This document shows positions 28,324 through 37,755 of a stretch of DNA of 64,000 nucleotides, piece by piece. The stretch is taken from positions 1,736,001 through 1,800,000 of the forward strand of contig NZ_CP166730.1 in NCBI RefSeq assembly GCF_041320665.1. The letters are read 5' to 3'. This DNA is from Comamonas sp. GB3 AK4-5. GTDB taxonomy: Bacteria; Pseudomonadota; Gammaproteobacteria; Burkholderiales; Burkholderiaceae_C. The number at the start of each line of letters is the position of its first letter. The stretch's first letter is position 1. The notes below the pieces were generated by a model that worked only from the letters and a program-made list of their open reading frames with translations, was not told where the DNA came from and ran no database searches. The translations under genes were made by a program, and so were the position numbers.

Positions 28324-29658
28324 ATGGCGCGTCGGTATTTTGGAACAGACGGTATTCGCGGCACGGTGGGTCAGGCGCCCATCACCCCGGACTTTGCACT
28401 GCGGCTGGCCCATGCGGTGGGGCGTGTGCTGCGCCAGACCCAGGACAGGCCCACGGTGCTGATTGGCAAGGACACGCGGATCTCGGGCTATATGCTGGAG
28501 GCCGCCATGGAAGCCGGCTTCAATGCCGCTGGTGTGGACGTGATTTTGCTGGGCCCCTTGCCCACACCGGGTGTGGCCTATTTGACCCGGGCCCAGCGGG
28601 CCAGCCTGGGGGTGGTGATCAGCGCCAGCCACAACCCGTTTCAGGACAATGGCATCAAGTTCTTCAGTGCCCAGGGCACCAAGCTGCCGGATGCCTGGGA
28701 AGAGGAGGTCGAGGCCCTGATCGATGCCGCGCCGGCCTGGGTGGACTCGCGCAACCTGGGCAAGGCGCGGCGCCTGAATGATGCGGCCGGTCGTTACATC
28801 GAATTCTGCAAAAGCACTTTCCCTTCGGACCTCAGCCTGCGTGGGCTGAAGATCGTTGTGGATGCCGCCCATGGCGCGGCCTACCAGATTGCCCCCACGG
28901 TGTTCCACGAGCTGGGCGCTGATGTGGTGGCCATTGGCTGTCAGCCCGATGGCCTGAACATCAATGACGGTGTGGGCGCCACCCATCCCGATGCGCTGGC
29001 CTTGGCGGTGCGGGCGAATCACGCCGACTATGGCGTGGCCCTGGATGGCGATGCCGACCGCTTGCTGATGGTGGATGCGCATGGCCGCATCTTCAATGGC
29101 GATGAGCTCATGTATCTGATGGTGCTGGACCGCATCCAGTGCGGCGAGCCGGTTGCGGGTGTCGTGGGTACCTTGATGACGAATATGGCCGTGGAAAAAG
29201 CGCTGGAGGCGCAGCAAATTCCCATGGTGCGTGCCAAGGTGGGCGACCGCTATGTGCTGGAGGCGCTGCAGCACAACCAGTGGTTGCTGGGCGGTGAAAG
29301 CTCGGGGCATTTGCTGGCTCTGGACAAGCACACCACGGGCGATGGCCTGGTCAGCGCACTCCAGGTGTTGCAGGCTTGTGTGCGCAGCCAGAAGACCATG
29401 GCGGCGCTGCTGGAGAATCTGCAGCTCTACCCTCAGGTGATGGTGAATGTGCGCCTCAAGCCGGGGCAAGACTGGAAGACGAATGCCAAGCTGCCGCAGG
29501 CACAGCAAGAGGTGGAGCAGCAGCTGGCAGGCAAAGGCCGTGTGCTGGTGCGCCCCAGTGGCACCGAGCCTTTGCTGCGTGTGATGGTGGAAGCCCAGGA
29601 CGGTGAGCAGGCCAGCCGGCTTGCCGAGCAGCTGGCCGAGGTGGTGCGCGCGGGGTGA
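28324..29658 (+). CDS. glmM: Phosphoglucosamine mutase
   Basis: GlmM converts glucosamine-6-phosphate to glucosamine-1-phosphate on the way to UDP-GlcNAc for peptidoglycan and lipid A. The 444-residue alpha-D-phosphohexomutase has the phosphoserine loop [17 protein letters not shown] near residue 100, the metal loop DGDADR, the sugar-binding GGESSGH and the phosphate-binding [12 protein letters not shown] at the C-terminus. It has a near-perfect AAAGGAGG ribosome-binding site. Its product feeds the LpxA pathway encoded earlier in the window. Confidence 0.97.
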   Translation: MARRYFGTDGIRGTVGQAPITPDFALRLAHAVGRVLRQTQDRPTVLIGKDTRISGYMLEAAMEAGFNAAGVDVILLGPLPTPGVAYLTRAQRASLGVVISASHNPFQDNGIKFFSAQGTKLPDAWEEEVEALIDAAPAWVDSRNLGKARRLNDAAGRYIEFCKSTFPSDLSLRGLKIVVDAAHGAAYQIAPTVFHELGADVVAIGCQPDGLNINDGVGATHPDALALAVRANHADYGVALDGDADRLLMVDAHGRIFNGDELMYLMVLDRIQCGEPVAGVVGTLMTNMAVEKALEAQQIPMVRAKVGDRYVLEALQHNQWLLGGESSGHLLALDKHTTGDGLVSALQVLQACVRSQKTMAALLENLQLYPQVMVNVRLKPGQDWKTNAKLPQAQQEVEQQLAGKGRVLVRPSGTEPLLRVMVEAQDGEQASRLAEQLAEVVRAG

Positions 29659-29984
29659 CTTGATCCCCCTGGGTCGCCTTCGGCGACTTCCCCCAAGGGG
29701 ACGACAGCCTCGCTGCGGGGGGCGGCCCTTGCTCGCTGTCCCTGGCCTGGGCTGTGCCAGTTTTATATGGCTTGGGCCGCAAGCATTTTCGGTAAGCATT
29801 CCGAAATCCCCGTGGGCTCTGCATACCCGCTCCAGGGAGGGGGCCGCCTCTGTGTCGGGCTCTCCAGCTTTGGTGAGTAGCGATGACGGTAGCGTAGAGA
29901 TGCTCTTGTTCTGGGAGCATTTCGTGTAGGTATACCTAGCGCTTAAGGGCGTTATTGCCTGAAATGAAGTGGCTTCGGCTGCGA
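29659..29984. other. 326-bp intergenic region between convergent glmM and a GGDEF/EAL gene
   Basis: The first 100 bp hold a dispersed palindromic repeat (listed separately). The rest, 29761-29984, is less GC-rich and contains no credible gene, terminator with a T tract, or RNA that I can recognise. Transcription of glmM probably ends in the repeat. Confidence 0.6.
29664..29760 (+). repeat. Dispersed palindromic intergenic repeat, copy A
   Basis: The element begins CCCCCTGGGTCGCC, contains the perfect hairpin GTCGCC-TTC-GGCGAC, then CCCCCAAGGGGACGACAG, a GC-rich GGGGGGCGGCC block and a GCTCGCTGTC tail. The same order of segments recurs on the minus strand at 35900-35978 and in more divergent form at 58612-58715. 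Every copy is between convergent genes. From memory, similar elements are common in Comamonadaceae genomes. Confidence 0.6.
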
Positions 29985-32219
29985 TCAATGCTGCAGCCGG
30001 TATTGCTGCAAAAAGCTGGCGAAATCCATGGCGGCCAGTGGGCGGCTGAAGTGGTAGCCCTGGGCTTCGTCGCAGCCTTGCGCGCGCAGAAAGTCCAGCT
30101 GCTCCTGGGTCTCTACGCCCTCGGCGGTGGTGCGCATGCCCAGAGCCTGGGCCATGCGGATGATGGCGCTGACGATGGCGCGGTCGTTGCTGTCGTGGTC
30201 GATGTCGCGGATGAAGGACTGGTCGATCTTCAGCTTGTAAATCTGAAAGCGTTTGAGCTGGCTGAGTGAAGAGTAGCCCGTGCCGAAGTCATCCATGGAA
30301 AGGCGTATGCCATGCGCATTCAGTCGGTCCATGGTGACGGTGGCGGTGCGCGGGTCTTGTACGGCTACGCCCTCGGTCAGCTCCAGCTCCAGCAAGTCGG
30401 GGGAGATGCCTGACTCCGTCAGGATGCGGCTCACCATTTCCGGCAGCTGGGGCTGGTGGAACTGGATGGCGGACAGGTTGACGGCCACCTTAATCCGCCC
30501 CAGCCCTTCGCCGCTCCAGTGCTTGAGCTGCTCCACGGCGGTGCGCAGCACCCATTCGCCAATTTGCAGAATCTGCCCGCTGTCTTCGGCCACGGGAATG
30601 AACTCTGCTGGGGAAATGGCTCCGAGCTCTGGGTGTTGCCAACGCAGCAAGGCCTCGGCGCTGCGAATGCCCCCCGTGTGCAGGCACACCTGTGGTTGAT
30701 AGTGCAGCTGGAACTGGTTGCGCTCCAGTGCCCGGCGCAAAGCGTTTTCCAGCTGCAAGGCCCGTAGGGACTTGGCCTGCATTTCGGGTGTGTAGAAGCG
30801 GAAGGTGTTGCGACCATCCAGCTTGGCGTGGTACATGGCCACATCGGCGGACTGGGTCAGCGTATCGAAGTCCGTGCCATCTTGCGGATGCAGCGCAATG
30901 CCCATGGAAGGGGCAATCGTCAGCTCATGGCGCTCTATCTGATAGGGCTGCAAGGCCGCTTGCTGGAGCTTTTCCGCCACGCGCGCAGCCCCTTGGGCGT
31001 TGGCTCCGGGCAGCAGCAGCACGAATTCGTCGCCCCCCAGGCGGGCGACGGTGTCCCGTTCACGCACGGCAGCGCGCAGGCGCTTGCCAATCTCCACCAG
31101 CAAGGCGTCGCCCACCTTGTGGCCCAGCGAGTCGTTGACATGCTTGAAATGGTCCAGGTCCAGAAAGATCACGGCCAGCGGCGTGGCGTTGTCTGTGGCC
31201 GTCTGTATGGCGGCAGTGCTGCGCTGCGCGAGCAGGGTGCGGTTGGGCAAACCTGTCAGCGGGTCATAGTGGGCGAGCCAGTAGATGCGCTCCTGATCCT
31301 GCAGCCGGTCTTGCACCTCGCGGTGCAAGTCGGCGACCGTGGTGCTCAGCTCCTGGGTGCGCTCAAGCACCTGCTGCTCCAGCCGCGACTGAATCTGCGC
31401 CAGCTGCTGTTGTGTCTGCTTGCGGGACGTGATGTCTTCCAGTATCCAGACGCTGCCTTGCGTTGGGTCCGCCGCATCCAGCAGCTTGCAACGTATTTCG
31501 CAGTCAATGTGCGCGCCATCCTTGCGGCGCAGGCGAATCTCGGCATCAAAACGCAGGCCGTGGAGCAAGAAACTCTGGTTTTTTTGCTGCAGCAAGCCCC
31601 ATGCCTGCGTGTCGGAGATCAGGCAATGGGGGGCCACCTCTTGCAACTCCCCTGTGCGGTAACCCAGCATCTGCTCCAGATGGGGGTTGCAGCGGGTGAT
31701 CAGGCCATTGCGGTAGAAGGCAATGCCGATGGCAGCATGGTCAAAAAGCAGTTGTTTTTCGCGCACGGCATTGCCGAGCAAGGACTGGGCCTGCTTGTGC
31801 TCGTCGATGTCGTCGATGATCCAGACGGAGCCTTCGCTGGTGTCCTCGGGGTTGATGAGGCGGCCCGTCAGCGCTCCCCAGAACAGGCGGCCGTTTTGGC
31901 GCTGCATCAGGCGCTCGGTCTTGAATGTCTGGCCTTGGGACAAAAAAGGGTAGGCGCTGCGTCCCAGTGCGCGAAAGTCGGCGCGAGAGGGGTGAAAGGT
32001 GGCGCTGCTGATGCCCGCTACATCCTGAGGCGTTGTGTAGCCAAACATATCGGCATAGCGCTGGTTGCAGCGTACGATGACACGCTGGCGAATGAAAGCA
32101 ACGCCTACGCCTGCACTGTCCAGCAGGGTCTGGTGTTCGCGCAGCAGACGCTGAATGGCCGCCGTATCGGCATGCTCAAGCGCCTGCGCGTGTGGAGAGA
32201 CATCAAGCAGATGGGACAT
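29985..32219 (-). CDS. PAS-PAS-GGDEF-EAL cyclic-di-GMP signalling protein
   Basis: This 744-residue soluble regulator probably makes and/or degrades cyclic di-GMP. Two PAS sensor domains (about 25-145 and 155-270) are joined by a coiled coil (270-310) to a GGDEF domain with an intact GGDEF at about 395-399 and an RxxD inhibitory site (RERD) five residues before it. The EAL domain has EALLRW near 522 and DDFGTGYSSLSQL near the catalytic metal site. Both catalytic motifs look intact, so net activity cannot be predicted. The start is ATG at 32219 or GTG at 32225; no good ribosome-binding site is seen. A terminator separates it from the ppx-like gene upstream. Confidence 0.92.
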   Translation of the reverse strand: MSHLLDVSPHAQALEHADTAAIQRLLREHQTLLDSAGVGVAFIRQRVIVRCNQRYADMFGYTTPQDVAGISSATFHPSRADFRALGRSAYPFLSQGQTFKTERLMQRQNGRLFWGALTGRLINPEDTSEGSVWIIDDIDEHKQAQSLLGNAVREKQLLFDHAAIGIAFYRNGLITRCNPHLEQMLGYRTGELQEVAPHCLISDTQAWGLLQQKNQSFLLHGLRFDAEIRLRRKDGAHIDCEIRCKLLDAADPTQGSVWILEDITSRKQTQQQLAQIQSRLEQQVLERTQELSTTVADLHREVQDRLQDQERIYWLAHYDPLTGLPNRTLLAQRSTAAIQTATDNATPLAVIFLDLDHFKHVNDSLGHKVGDALLVEIGKRLRAAVRERDTVARLGGDEFVLLLPGANAQGAARVAEKLQQAALQPYQIERHELTIAPSMGIALHPQDGTDFDTLTQSADVAMYHAKLDGRNTFRFYTPEMQAKSLRALQLENALRRALERNQFQLHYQPQVCLHTGGIRSAEALLRWQHPELGAISPAEFIPVAEDSGQILQIGEWVLRTAVEQLKHWSGEGLGRIKVAVNLSAIQFHQPQLPEMVSRILTESGISPDLLELELTEGVAVQDPRTATVTMDRLNAHGIRLSMDDFGTGYSSLSQLKRFQIYKLKIDQSFIRDIDHDSNDRAIVSAIIRMAQALGMRTTAEGVETQEQLDFLRAQGCDEAQGYHFSRPLAAMDFASFLQQYRLQH

Positions 32220-32241
32220 GTGCACAATGCAATGCGCAGGC

Positions 32242-32278
32242 AGAAAGAAAAAGCTGCAGCGCCTGGAGTCTGCAGCTT
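32242..32278 (-). terminator. Terminator downstream of the short ppx-like gene
   Basis: Read on the minus strand: AAGCTGCAG (32278-32270), a 10-nt loop, CTGCAGCTT (32259-32251), then a T-rich tail TTTCTTTCT. It lies about 200 bp after the short ppx/gppA gene and just before the GGDEF/EAL start. Confidence 0.75.
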
Positions 32279-32475
32279 CTCAAGATGTTTATTTATGTTA
32301 CACGCGTTGACCGATGCGCGTGCGCATGAGTGTCCTGCCTGTAGCGCGGGGTTCCACAAAATTTGACGCAGTGCAAGAAAGTGCGTAAGAGCTCATGCTA
32401 GTGGATGAGTGGCCTGTGGCGCTGCGCTTCTGGCCGACAGGGCGCCGAGCATGCCTGGTCGGCCTTGAGTCCATT

Positions 32476-33399
32476 TCAGCCGCCTTGCAGCAGGCTGGCC
32501 AGCAGTCCATGGCGCAATGCGCCCTGGGCCATGCGCATATGCTGCAGCTCCAACACCTCGAAAACCGCACACATCAGGCTGATGCCGCCACCAATGACGG
32601 GCAGAAGCTCCGGCTTCAGTCCCTGTAACTGCAGACGGTCGACATGGCCTAGTGTTTGCAGCTGCGCCCGCAGCTGCCACAGTGCTTCGCGTGTGATGGC
32701 TCCGGTGGGATGCCCCTGGGCACACAGCACCTTGCTGATGGCGCCTGCCGTGCCGGATGCGCCATACACCACGGCATCAGCGTGGGCTTGCAGGGACGTC
32801 AGCAGCACCCGTGCGGGGGGCAATATCTGCAAGGCGGCGGCATGTGCTGCGGCAAAGCAGTCGGCAGACAGCCTGCCCTGGGGAAAGAAGCGCTGGGACC
32901 AGGCGACGCTGCCCAGCGGATAGGAGCTGGCATGTTCCAGCCGGGAGCCGTGGCCCAGGGCCAGCTCTGTGGAGCGGCCACCGATGTCCACCACCAGCCG
33001 CAAGCCTTGTTGCTCTGGCAGAAAAAGCGACACGCCCTGGTAGATCAGCCGTGCTTCCTGTTCGCCCGTGATCACCTCGATGGGGCATTGCACAATGGCC
33101 GAGGCACGGTCCAGGAAACTGCTGCGGTTGGTGGCTTCGCGCAATGTCTGCGTGGCCACCACGCGGCGGTGGGTAGTGGGGACATGGGCCATCAGGGTGG
33201 CGTAGTGCTCCAGGCATTCCCAGCCGCGTTCCATGGCGTCGGCCTGCAGCAGGCCCTGGGCATCAAGGGCGCCCCCCAGGCGTATGGCTTCCTTGCGGTG
33301 CAATTGCAGACGGATGCGGCCGCGCTCTATGCGCGCGGTTTCCAGCAGAACGCTGTTGGACCCGATGTCGATCGCGGCCAGCGCGCTTCCTTCTTTCAT
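32476..33399 (-). CDS. Ppx/GppA-family phosphatase, short form
   Basis: This 307-residue protein has only the actin-like ASKHA core of the exopolyphosphatase/pppGpp phosphatase family. It shows AAIDIGSNSVLLE near the N-terminus, VATQTLREATNRSSFL, ITGEQEARLIYQGV with a conserved catalytic Glu, and VVDIGGRSTELALG. It lacks the C-terminal HD-like domain of about 180 residues found in the full-length ppx at 35979. The ATG at 33399 starts just before the first phosphate-binding strand. It is divergent from ppk, and a PHO-box array lies between them. Its substrate (polyphosphate, pppGpp or other) is uncertain. Confidence 0.88.
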   Translation of the reverse strand: MKEGSALAAIDIGSNSVLLETARIERGRIRLQLHRKEAIRLGGALDAQGLLQADAMERGWECLEHYATLMAHVPTTHRRVVATQTLREATNRSSFLDRASAIVQCPIEVITGEQEARLIYQGVSLFLPEQQGLRLVVDIGGRSTELALGHGSRLEHASSYPLGSVAWSQRFFPQGRLSADCFAAAHAAALQILPPARVLLTSLQAHADAVVYGASGTAGAISKVLCAQGHPTGAITREALWQLRAQLQTLGHVDRLQLQGLKPELLPVIGGGISLMCAVFEVLELQHMRMAQGALRHGLLASLLQGG

Positions 33400-33504
33400 G
33401 ACATTGCCCCCAAACGAAGCCGCGCAGGTTACCACCGTTGCCGCTGGAATCATCCTTGCTTTGATTGATAGTGACTACACACTTTCTTTCAAAGCTTTGC
33501 GCGA

Positions 33505-33532
33505 TGTCATCGATTTGTCATCAATTTGACAT
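33505..33532 (+). promoter_or_regulatory. PHO box (three 11-bp repeats) upstream of ppk
   Basis: TGTCAT at 33505, TGTCAT at 33516 and TGACAT at 33527 are spaced exactly 11 bp apart, the pattern bound by phosphorylated PhoB. A TAATAC at 33542-33547 begins about 10 bp after the array and is a suitable -10, since PHO boxes replace the -35. Orientation favours ppk; the divergent short ppx-like gene could also be affected. phoB is encoded at 42375-43070. Confidence 0.75.
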
Positions 33533-33697
33533 CGCCATCGCTAATACTTGCGTTTCCGCATTTTGAAATTGGACTTTTCTGTGCCTTCTAATGTTTTGGG
33601 TGACAACACCATGACAGTGGCGAGAGGGGACGATGGCGCGACGCAAGGTAGGCGGGATTTCAGAGGGGAGGGAGATGACAGTTTGCGTCAGGCTCCC

Positions 33698-35764
33698 ATG
33701 ACAGCGCCAACACCTGCGTTGCTGCCCCTGCTGGACCGGGATCTGAGCATCCTGGCGTTCAATGAACGCGTGCTGTACTGGGCGGTTCGCACCGATGTGC
33801 CCTTGCTGGAGCGGCTGCGCTTTTTGACCATTGTTTCGTCCAATCTGGATGAATTTTTCGAAGTGCGTGCAGCGCCGCAGGTCACCGCTATCCGCGCGGC
33901 GCAGGAGCAAGGCGCGGCCTTGCCTGCTGTGCTGCAGGCGTTGATCGATCGTGCCCATGCGCTGGTGGCGCAGCAGTACCGGCTGTACAACGAGGCCATC
34001 ATCCCGGCGTTGGTGCAGGAGGGAATCCGTGTGGTGCCCCATCGCGATCGCACAGCTGCACAGCGCGAGTGGGTGCGCGGCCATTTCACCAAGGAAGTGC
34101 GGCCCTTGCTCATGCCTGTCGGCCTGGATCCCGCACACCCCTTCCCCAAGGTGGCCAACAAGACGCTGAATTTCATTGTGCGCCTGCAGGGGCGTGACGC
34201 CTTTGGGCGACACAACGATGTGGCCATCTTGCGTGTGCCCCGTGCGCTGCCGCGTCTGCTGGCGCTGCCCGCCAGAATGTGTGGTGGTCGGCGCCTGTTT
34301 GTCAGCTTGACCAGCATCGTGCGTGCCCATGTGCAGGATTTGTTTCCCGGGCGCAAGGTGCTGGAGTGCTCGCAGTTTCGCGTGACCCGCCACTCCGACT
34401 TGGCGGTGGATGAGGAGGATGTGCCCAATCTGCGTACGGCGCTGCGCCAGGGCCTGCACCACCGGCATTACGGCATGGCTGTGCGGCTGGAAGTGGAGGC
34501 GGGTTGCCCCGACCCGCTGGCCCAGCTGCTGCTGACCCAGTTCTCGCTGCCACCGCAGGTGCTGTTCCGTGTCGAAGGATCGGTGAATCTGGTGCGGCTT
34601 GCGCAACTGGTGGATCTGGTGGATGCGCCGAAGCTGCTGTTCCCGGCCTGGCAGCCGGTGTGGCCCCGTGGCTTGGTGCAGGGCCGCTCCCTGTTCGCCC
34701 AACTGCGCCGGCGCGATGTGGTGATCCACCAGCCGTTCGAGAGTTTCGACGGCGTGTTGGCATTGCTGCGTGAAGCAGTGAACGATCCCCGGGTCCTGGC
34801 CATCAAGCAGACCATCTACCGCACAGGTGCCGACTCCGAGCTGATGCGGCTGCTGGGCGAGGCCGTGCGCCGTGGCAAGGAAGTGATGGCGGTGGTGGAG
34901 CTCAAGGCCCGCTTTGATGAGGAGGCCAACATCAACTGGGCCGAGGCGCTGGAGGATGTGGGCGCTCAGGTGGTCTATGGTGTGGTGGGGCTCAAGACCC
35001 ATGCCAAGATGCTGCTGGTCACCCGGCGTGAAGGCCGGCGACTGCGCCGCTATGGCCACCTGTCCACAGGCAACTACAACGTGCGCACAGCCCGCGCCTA
35101 TACCGACCTGGGCCACCTGACGGCGGACGAGGCCATCACCGCCGACATGGATGCGGTGTTCAGCCACCTGGCCAACCAGAACCACATGCCCCAGTTGCAG
35201 CAATTGGTGATGGCGCCGTTTGCCCTGCATGACCGGCTGCTGGAGCTCATGGCCCAGGCTGCCGAGGCCGCGCGCCGAGGGCAGACCGCCCGCATCGTGG
35301 TGAAGATGAATGCGCTGACCGATGAAGCCTTGGTGCAAGGCCTGGTGGCCGCCGGGCAGGCCGGGGTGGACATTGACCTGATTGTGCGTGGTGCCTGCAT
35401 ATTGCCGCCGCAGCTGGCCGGGTATACAGAGCGGATCCGGGTGCGCTCGGTGATCGGGCGCTTTCTGGAGCACACCCGGGTCTTTTATTTCGCCTGGGGT
35501 GAGAAGGAGCAGTTGCTGCTGTCCAGCGCCGACTGGATGAGTCGCAACATGCTGCGCCGTGTGGAGCTGGCCTGGCCGGTGAAAGACCCGGCACAGCGCC
35601 AGCAGATCATTGATGAATGCCTGGTGGCCTATCTGCATGACGACCGTAATGCCTGGAGTCTGCAGCCCGATGGTCATTACCAGCCGCCTGTTGATCCTCG
35701 TACCGGTCATGGTGCCCAGCAGGCCTTGATGCAGCGCTACGGTGCTGTGGACACTGCCTTATAG
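33698..35764 (+). CDS. ppk1: Polyphosphate kinase 1
   Basis: PPK1 reversibly polymerises the gamma-phosphate of ATP into inorganic polyphosphate at the membrane. Starting at the ATG at 33698 it has 688 residues, the size of E. coli Ppk. It opens with LLDRDLSILAFNERVL and VSSNLDEFFEVR (N and head domains). The phospholipase-D-like catalytic domains hold the autophosphorylated His454 in YGHLSTGNYNVRTARAYTDL, and IVRGACILPPQ and RVRSVIGRFLEHTRVF follow. An alternative ATG at 33611 would add 29 residues without homology. The PHO box upstream implies induction by phosphate starvation. A strong terminator follows, and full-length ppx is convergent. Confidence 0.95.
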   Translation: MTAPTPALLPLLDRDLSILAFNERVLYWAVRTDVPLLERLRFLTIVSSNLDEFFEVRAAPQVTAIRAAQEQGAALPAVLQALIDRAHALVAQQYRLYNEAIIPALVQEGIRVVPHRDRTAAQREWVRGHFTKEVRPLLMPVGLDPAHPFPKVANKTLNFIVRLQGRDAFGRHNDVAILRVPRALPRLLALPARMCGGRRLFVSLTSIVRAHVQDLFPGRKVLECSQFRVTRHSDLAVDEEDVPNLRTALRQGLHHRHYGMAVRLEVEAGCPDPLAQLLLTQFSLPPQVLFRVEGSVNLVRLAQLVDLVDAPKLLFPAWQPVWPRGLVQGRSLFAQLRRRDVVIHQPFESFDGVLALLREAVNDPRVLAIKQTIYRTGADSELMRLLGEAVRRGKEVMAVVELKARFDEEANINWAEALEDVGAQVVYGVVGLKTHAKMLLVTRREGRRLRRYGHLSTGNYNVRTARAYTDLGHLTADEAITADMDAVFSHLANQNHMPQLQQLVMAPFALHDRLLELMAQAAEAARRGQTARIVVKMNALTDEALVQGLVAAGQAGVDIDLIVRGACILPPQLAGYTERIRVRSVIGRFLEHTRVFYFAWGEKEQLLLSSADWMSRNMLRRVELAWPVKDPAQRQQIIDECLVAYLHDDRNAWSLQPDGHYQPPVDPRTGHGAQQALMQRYGAVDTAL

Positions 35765-35814
35765 CCCCTGATTGCAGGGCCTTGAAGGGCTATTGCCCCG
35801 CTCCTGAATACAGA

Positions 35815-35854
35815 GCTGCTCCCGCGCCATGGCTGTGCGGGAGCAGCTTTTTTT
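35815..35854 (+). terminator. Intrinsic terminator after ppk1
   Basis: GCTGCTCCCGC (35815-35825), an 11-nt loop, GCGGGAGCAGC (35837-35847) and seven T's (35848-35854). It is a perfect 11-bp GC-rich stem. Confidence 0.93.
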
Positions 35855-35899
35855 ATGCAAAAACCAAAGCCGGCAGGGTCTGCGGTGGTCCATGGCCGC

Positions 35900-35978
35900 C
35901 CTGCTGCACAGAAGCTGCTTCCGTAGCCAAGGTCGTCGTCCCTCCAGGGAGGGAGCGACGAAGGCGACGCCCGGGGGG
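35900..35978 (-). repeat. Dispersed palindromic intergenic repeat, copy B
   Basis: Read on the minus strand it begins CCCCCGGGCGTCGCCTTCG, passes through CCCTCC and GGAGGGACGAC, and ends in a GGGCGGCC block. This is the same order as copy A at 29664 (CCCCC, GTCGCCTTCG, CCC, GGGGACGAC, GGGCGGCC). It abuts the 3' end of ppx, between the convergent ppk1 and ppx. Confidence 0.55.
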
Positions 35979-37442
35979 TCAGCTCTGCACCAGGTCCAGC
36001 TTCCAGGCCGTCTTGCTCCAGGCCTCGACTTCTTCGGCCAGCAGATGGGCAGACTGCGGAAACTGCTGGCTCCAGCCCGCAGGCAGGCACAGCGTGAAGC
36101 AAGCTGCCCGGCGCGAAAGCTGCAGGCCTTGCAGCATGGGGGCTTGGCGGGCGTGGCACAGGATGACGGCCAGGCGCAGGGCCAGCAGTTCCATGGCGCC
36201 GGGCGCCTGGGCGATGAACTCTTCCATCTTCTTGAGCTTGCCCCGGTGTCCCAGTACCAACTGCGCCAGATGCTGCAGCTCCGCCTCGGTAAATCCTTTG
36301 GCGCCGCAATGCTGCAGGATGTAGGCGCCATGGCGGTGGTAGTCGCTGCGGTTGATGCGCTGGCCTGCCTCATGTACCAGGGCCGTCCATTCCAGCGGGT
36401 GCTGGGGGGGCAGGGCCGTACCGGCCAGCTCGCGCGCCAGGTGCTGGGCCGTGTCTGCCACATGGCGGGCATGGGCGGTATCCACGGCAAAACGGTGGGC
36501 CAGGGCCTGAATGCTGGCGGTGCGCAGGTCGCCCGTGGGGAGGTCGGCGTCTGCCAGGTCGTGCAGCACGCCCTGGCGCAGCGCACCCTGGGCAATCTGC
36601 ATCTGGTCTATGCCCAGCAGGTCAAAGGCGGCGCGCATGATGCTGATGCCGCCGGCCAGCATGGGGCGGCGGTCTTCACGCATGCCTTCCAGGCGAATGC
36701 GGTCCACCTGCTGGGCGCGCAGCAGCTGCTCCAGCAGCCAGTTCAGTCCGTCGCGGTCAATGACACCCCGGCTGCGCCCGTTGGCGATCAGCACCTCGCC
36801 CACTGCATTGGCCGTGCCGGCCGATGCATAGGCACGGTCCCAGCTGCCGGGGCGGAAGGTGTCCAGCGCCTCGTCCAGCACGGCCCGGGCCGCCAGCTCG
36901 GCATTGGAAAAGGCTTCTGCGGTCAGCAGGCCCTGGGGGAAGTAGCGCATGGACCAGGCCACGCTGCCAATGCGGTAGGAGGCCAGGGCCTCGGCCTGCA
37001 CGCCGTGACCCAGCACGAATTCGGTGGAGCGCCCGCCAATGTCCATCACCAGGCGGCGTTCGTCGGTCATGGGCAGCTGGCTGACCACGCCGCGGTAGAT
37101 CAGGCGCGCTTCTTCTTCACCGCTGATGACATCGATGGGAAAGCCCAGCAGCTCGTTGGCACGTTGCACAAAAGCTTCACGGTTGCGGGCTTCGCGCAGG
37201 GTTTGGGTGGCTACGGCACGCACGCATTCCGGTGCAAAGCCACGCAGACGCTCGCCAAAGCGGGCCAGGCATGCCCAGCCGCGTTCCATGGCTTCGGGGC
37301 TCAGGTTGCGCTCGCTGTCCAGGCCATTGCCCTGGCGCACGGTTTCCTTGATGTATTCCACGCGCTGGATTTGCATGTGTTCAAAGTTGCCTATCTCCAG
37401 ACGGAAGCTGTTGGAGCCCAGATCGATGGCGGCAAGATTCAT
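35979..37442 (-). CDS. ppx: Exopolyphosphatase
   Basis: Ppx removes terminal phosphates from polyphosphate, opposing Ppk1. The 487-residue protein has the full architecture: the ASKHA core (AAIDLGSNSFRLEIG, VATQTLREARNREAFV, ISGEEEARLIYRGV, VMDIGGRSTEFVLG) to about residue 300, then the C-terminal HD-like helical domain (ALVHEAGQRINRSDYHRHGAYIL and on). ATG at 37442 is chosen because it starts at the conserved strand; in-frame ATG 37454 and TTG 37472 lie just upstream. It is convergent with ppk1 and divergent from pstS, and a minus-oriented PHO box lies 214 bp upstream. Confidence 0.93.
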   Translation of the reverse strand: MNLAAIDLGSNSFRLEIGNFEHMQIQRVEYIKETVRQGNGLDSERNLSPEAMERGWACLARFGERLRGFAPECVRAVATQTLREARNREAFVQRANELLGFPIDVISGEEEARLIYRGVVSQLPMTDERRLVMDIGGRSTEFVLGHGVQAEALASYRIGSVAWSMRYFPQGLLTAEAFSNAELAARAVLDEALDTFRPGSWDRAYASAGTANAVGEVLIANGRSRGVIDRDGLNWLLEQLLRAQQVDRIRLEGMREDRRPMLAGGISIMRAAFDLLGIDQMQIAQGALRQGVLHDLADADLPTGDLRTASIQALAHRFAVDTAHARHVADTAQHLARELAGTALPPQHPLEWTALVHEAGQRINRSDYHRHGAYILQHCGAKGFTEAELQHLAQLVLGHRGKLKKMEEFIAQAPGAMELLALRLAVILCHARQAPMLQGLQLSRRAACFTLCLPAGWSQQFPQSAHLLAEEVEAWSKTAWKLDLVQS

Positions 37443-37655
37443 GGCGTGGGGCATGGAAGGCAAGAGTGACAAAGCGAGAAAGTGCGCAGCTTAGCAGCGT
37501 CGGTTGGCGCTGAGGTCCAAAAGACCGTGCGGCGTAGGGTGGGGTGTTGGACTTGCATGGCAGTGAGTGGCTGCGAGGCCGGGCTCGGAGTGGGGTGCAT
37601 GCATGCTCGGCATGCCTGCGGACCTTTGACAAAATCCTGCACGCTACGCCAGCAC

Positions 37656-37673
37656 CATGACAGTTGCATGACA
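37656..37673 (-). promoter_or_regulatory. PHO box oriented toward ppx
   Basis: On the plus strand CATGACA occurs at 37656 and 37667, exactly 11 bp apart. On the minus strand this reads TGTCATG-CAAC-TGTCATG, a two-repeat PHO box pointing at ppx, whose start is 214 bp away. It might also be an upstream site for pstS. Confidence 0.6.
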
Positions 37674-37738
37674 CAGCTGCCGATGACGGAAGACGGTCTT
37701 TGCGCCAGGTGGCAGGCACTTTGTCACTCGCTGAAATA

Positions 37739-37755
37739 TGTCACGACGCTGTCAT
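37739..37755 (+). promoter_or_regulatory. PHO box for pstS
   Basis: TGTCAC at 37739-37744 and TGTCAT at 37750-37755 are 11 bp apart and lie about 62 bp before the pstS start, with a candidate -10 (TACATT) 11 bp further on. A further TGTCAC at 37722 is out of register at 17 bp. Confidence 0.75.
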
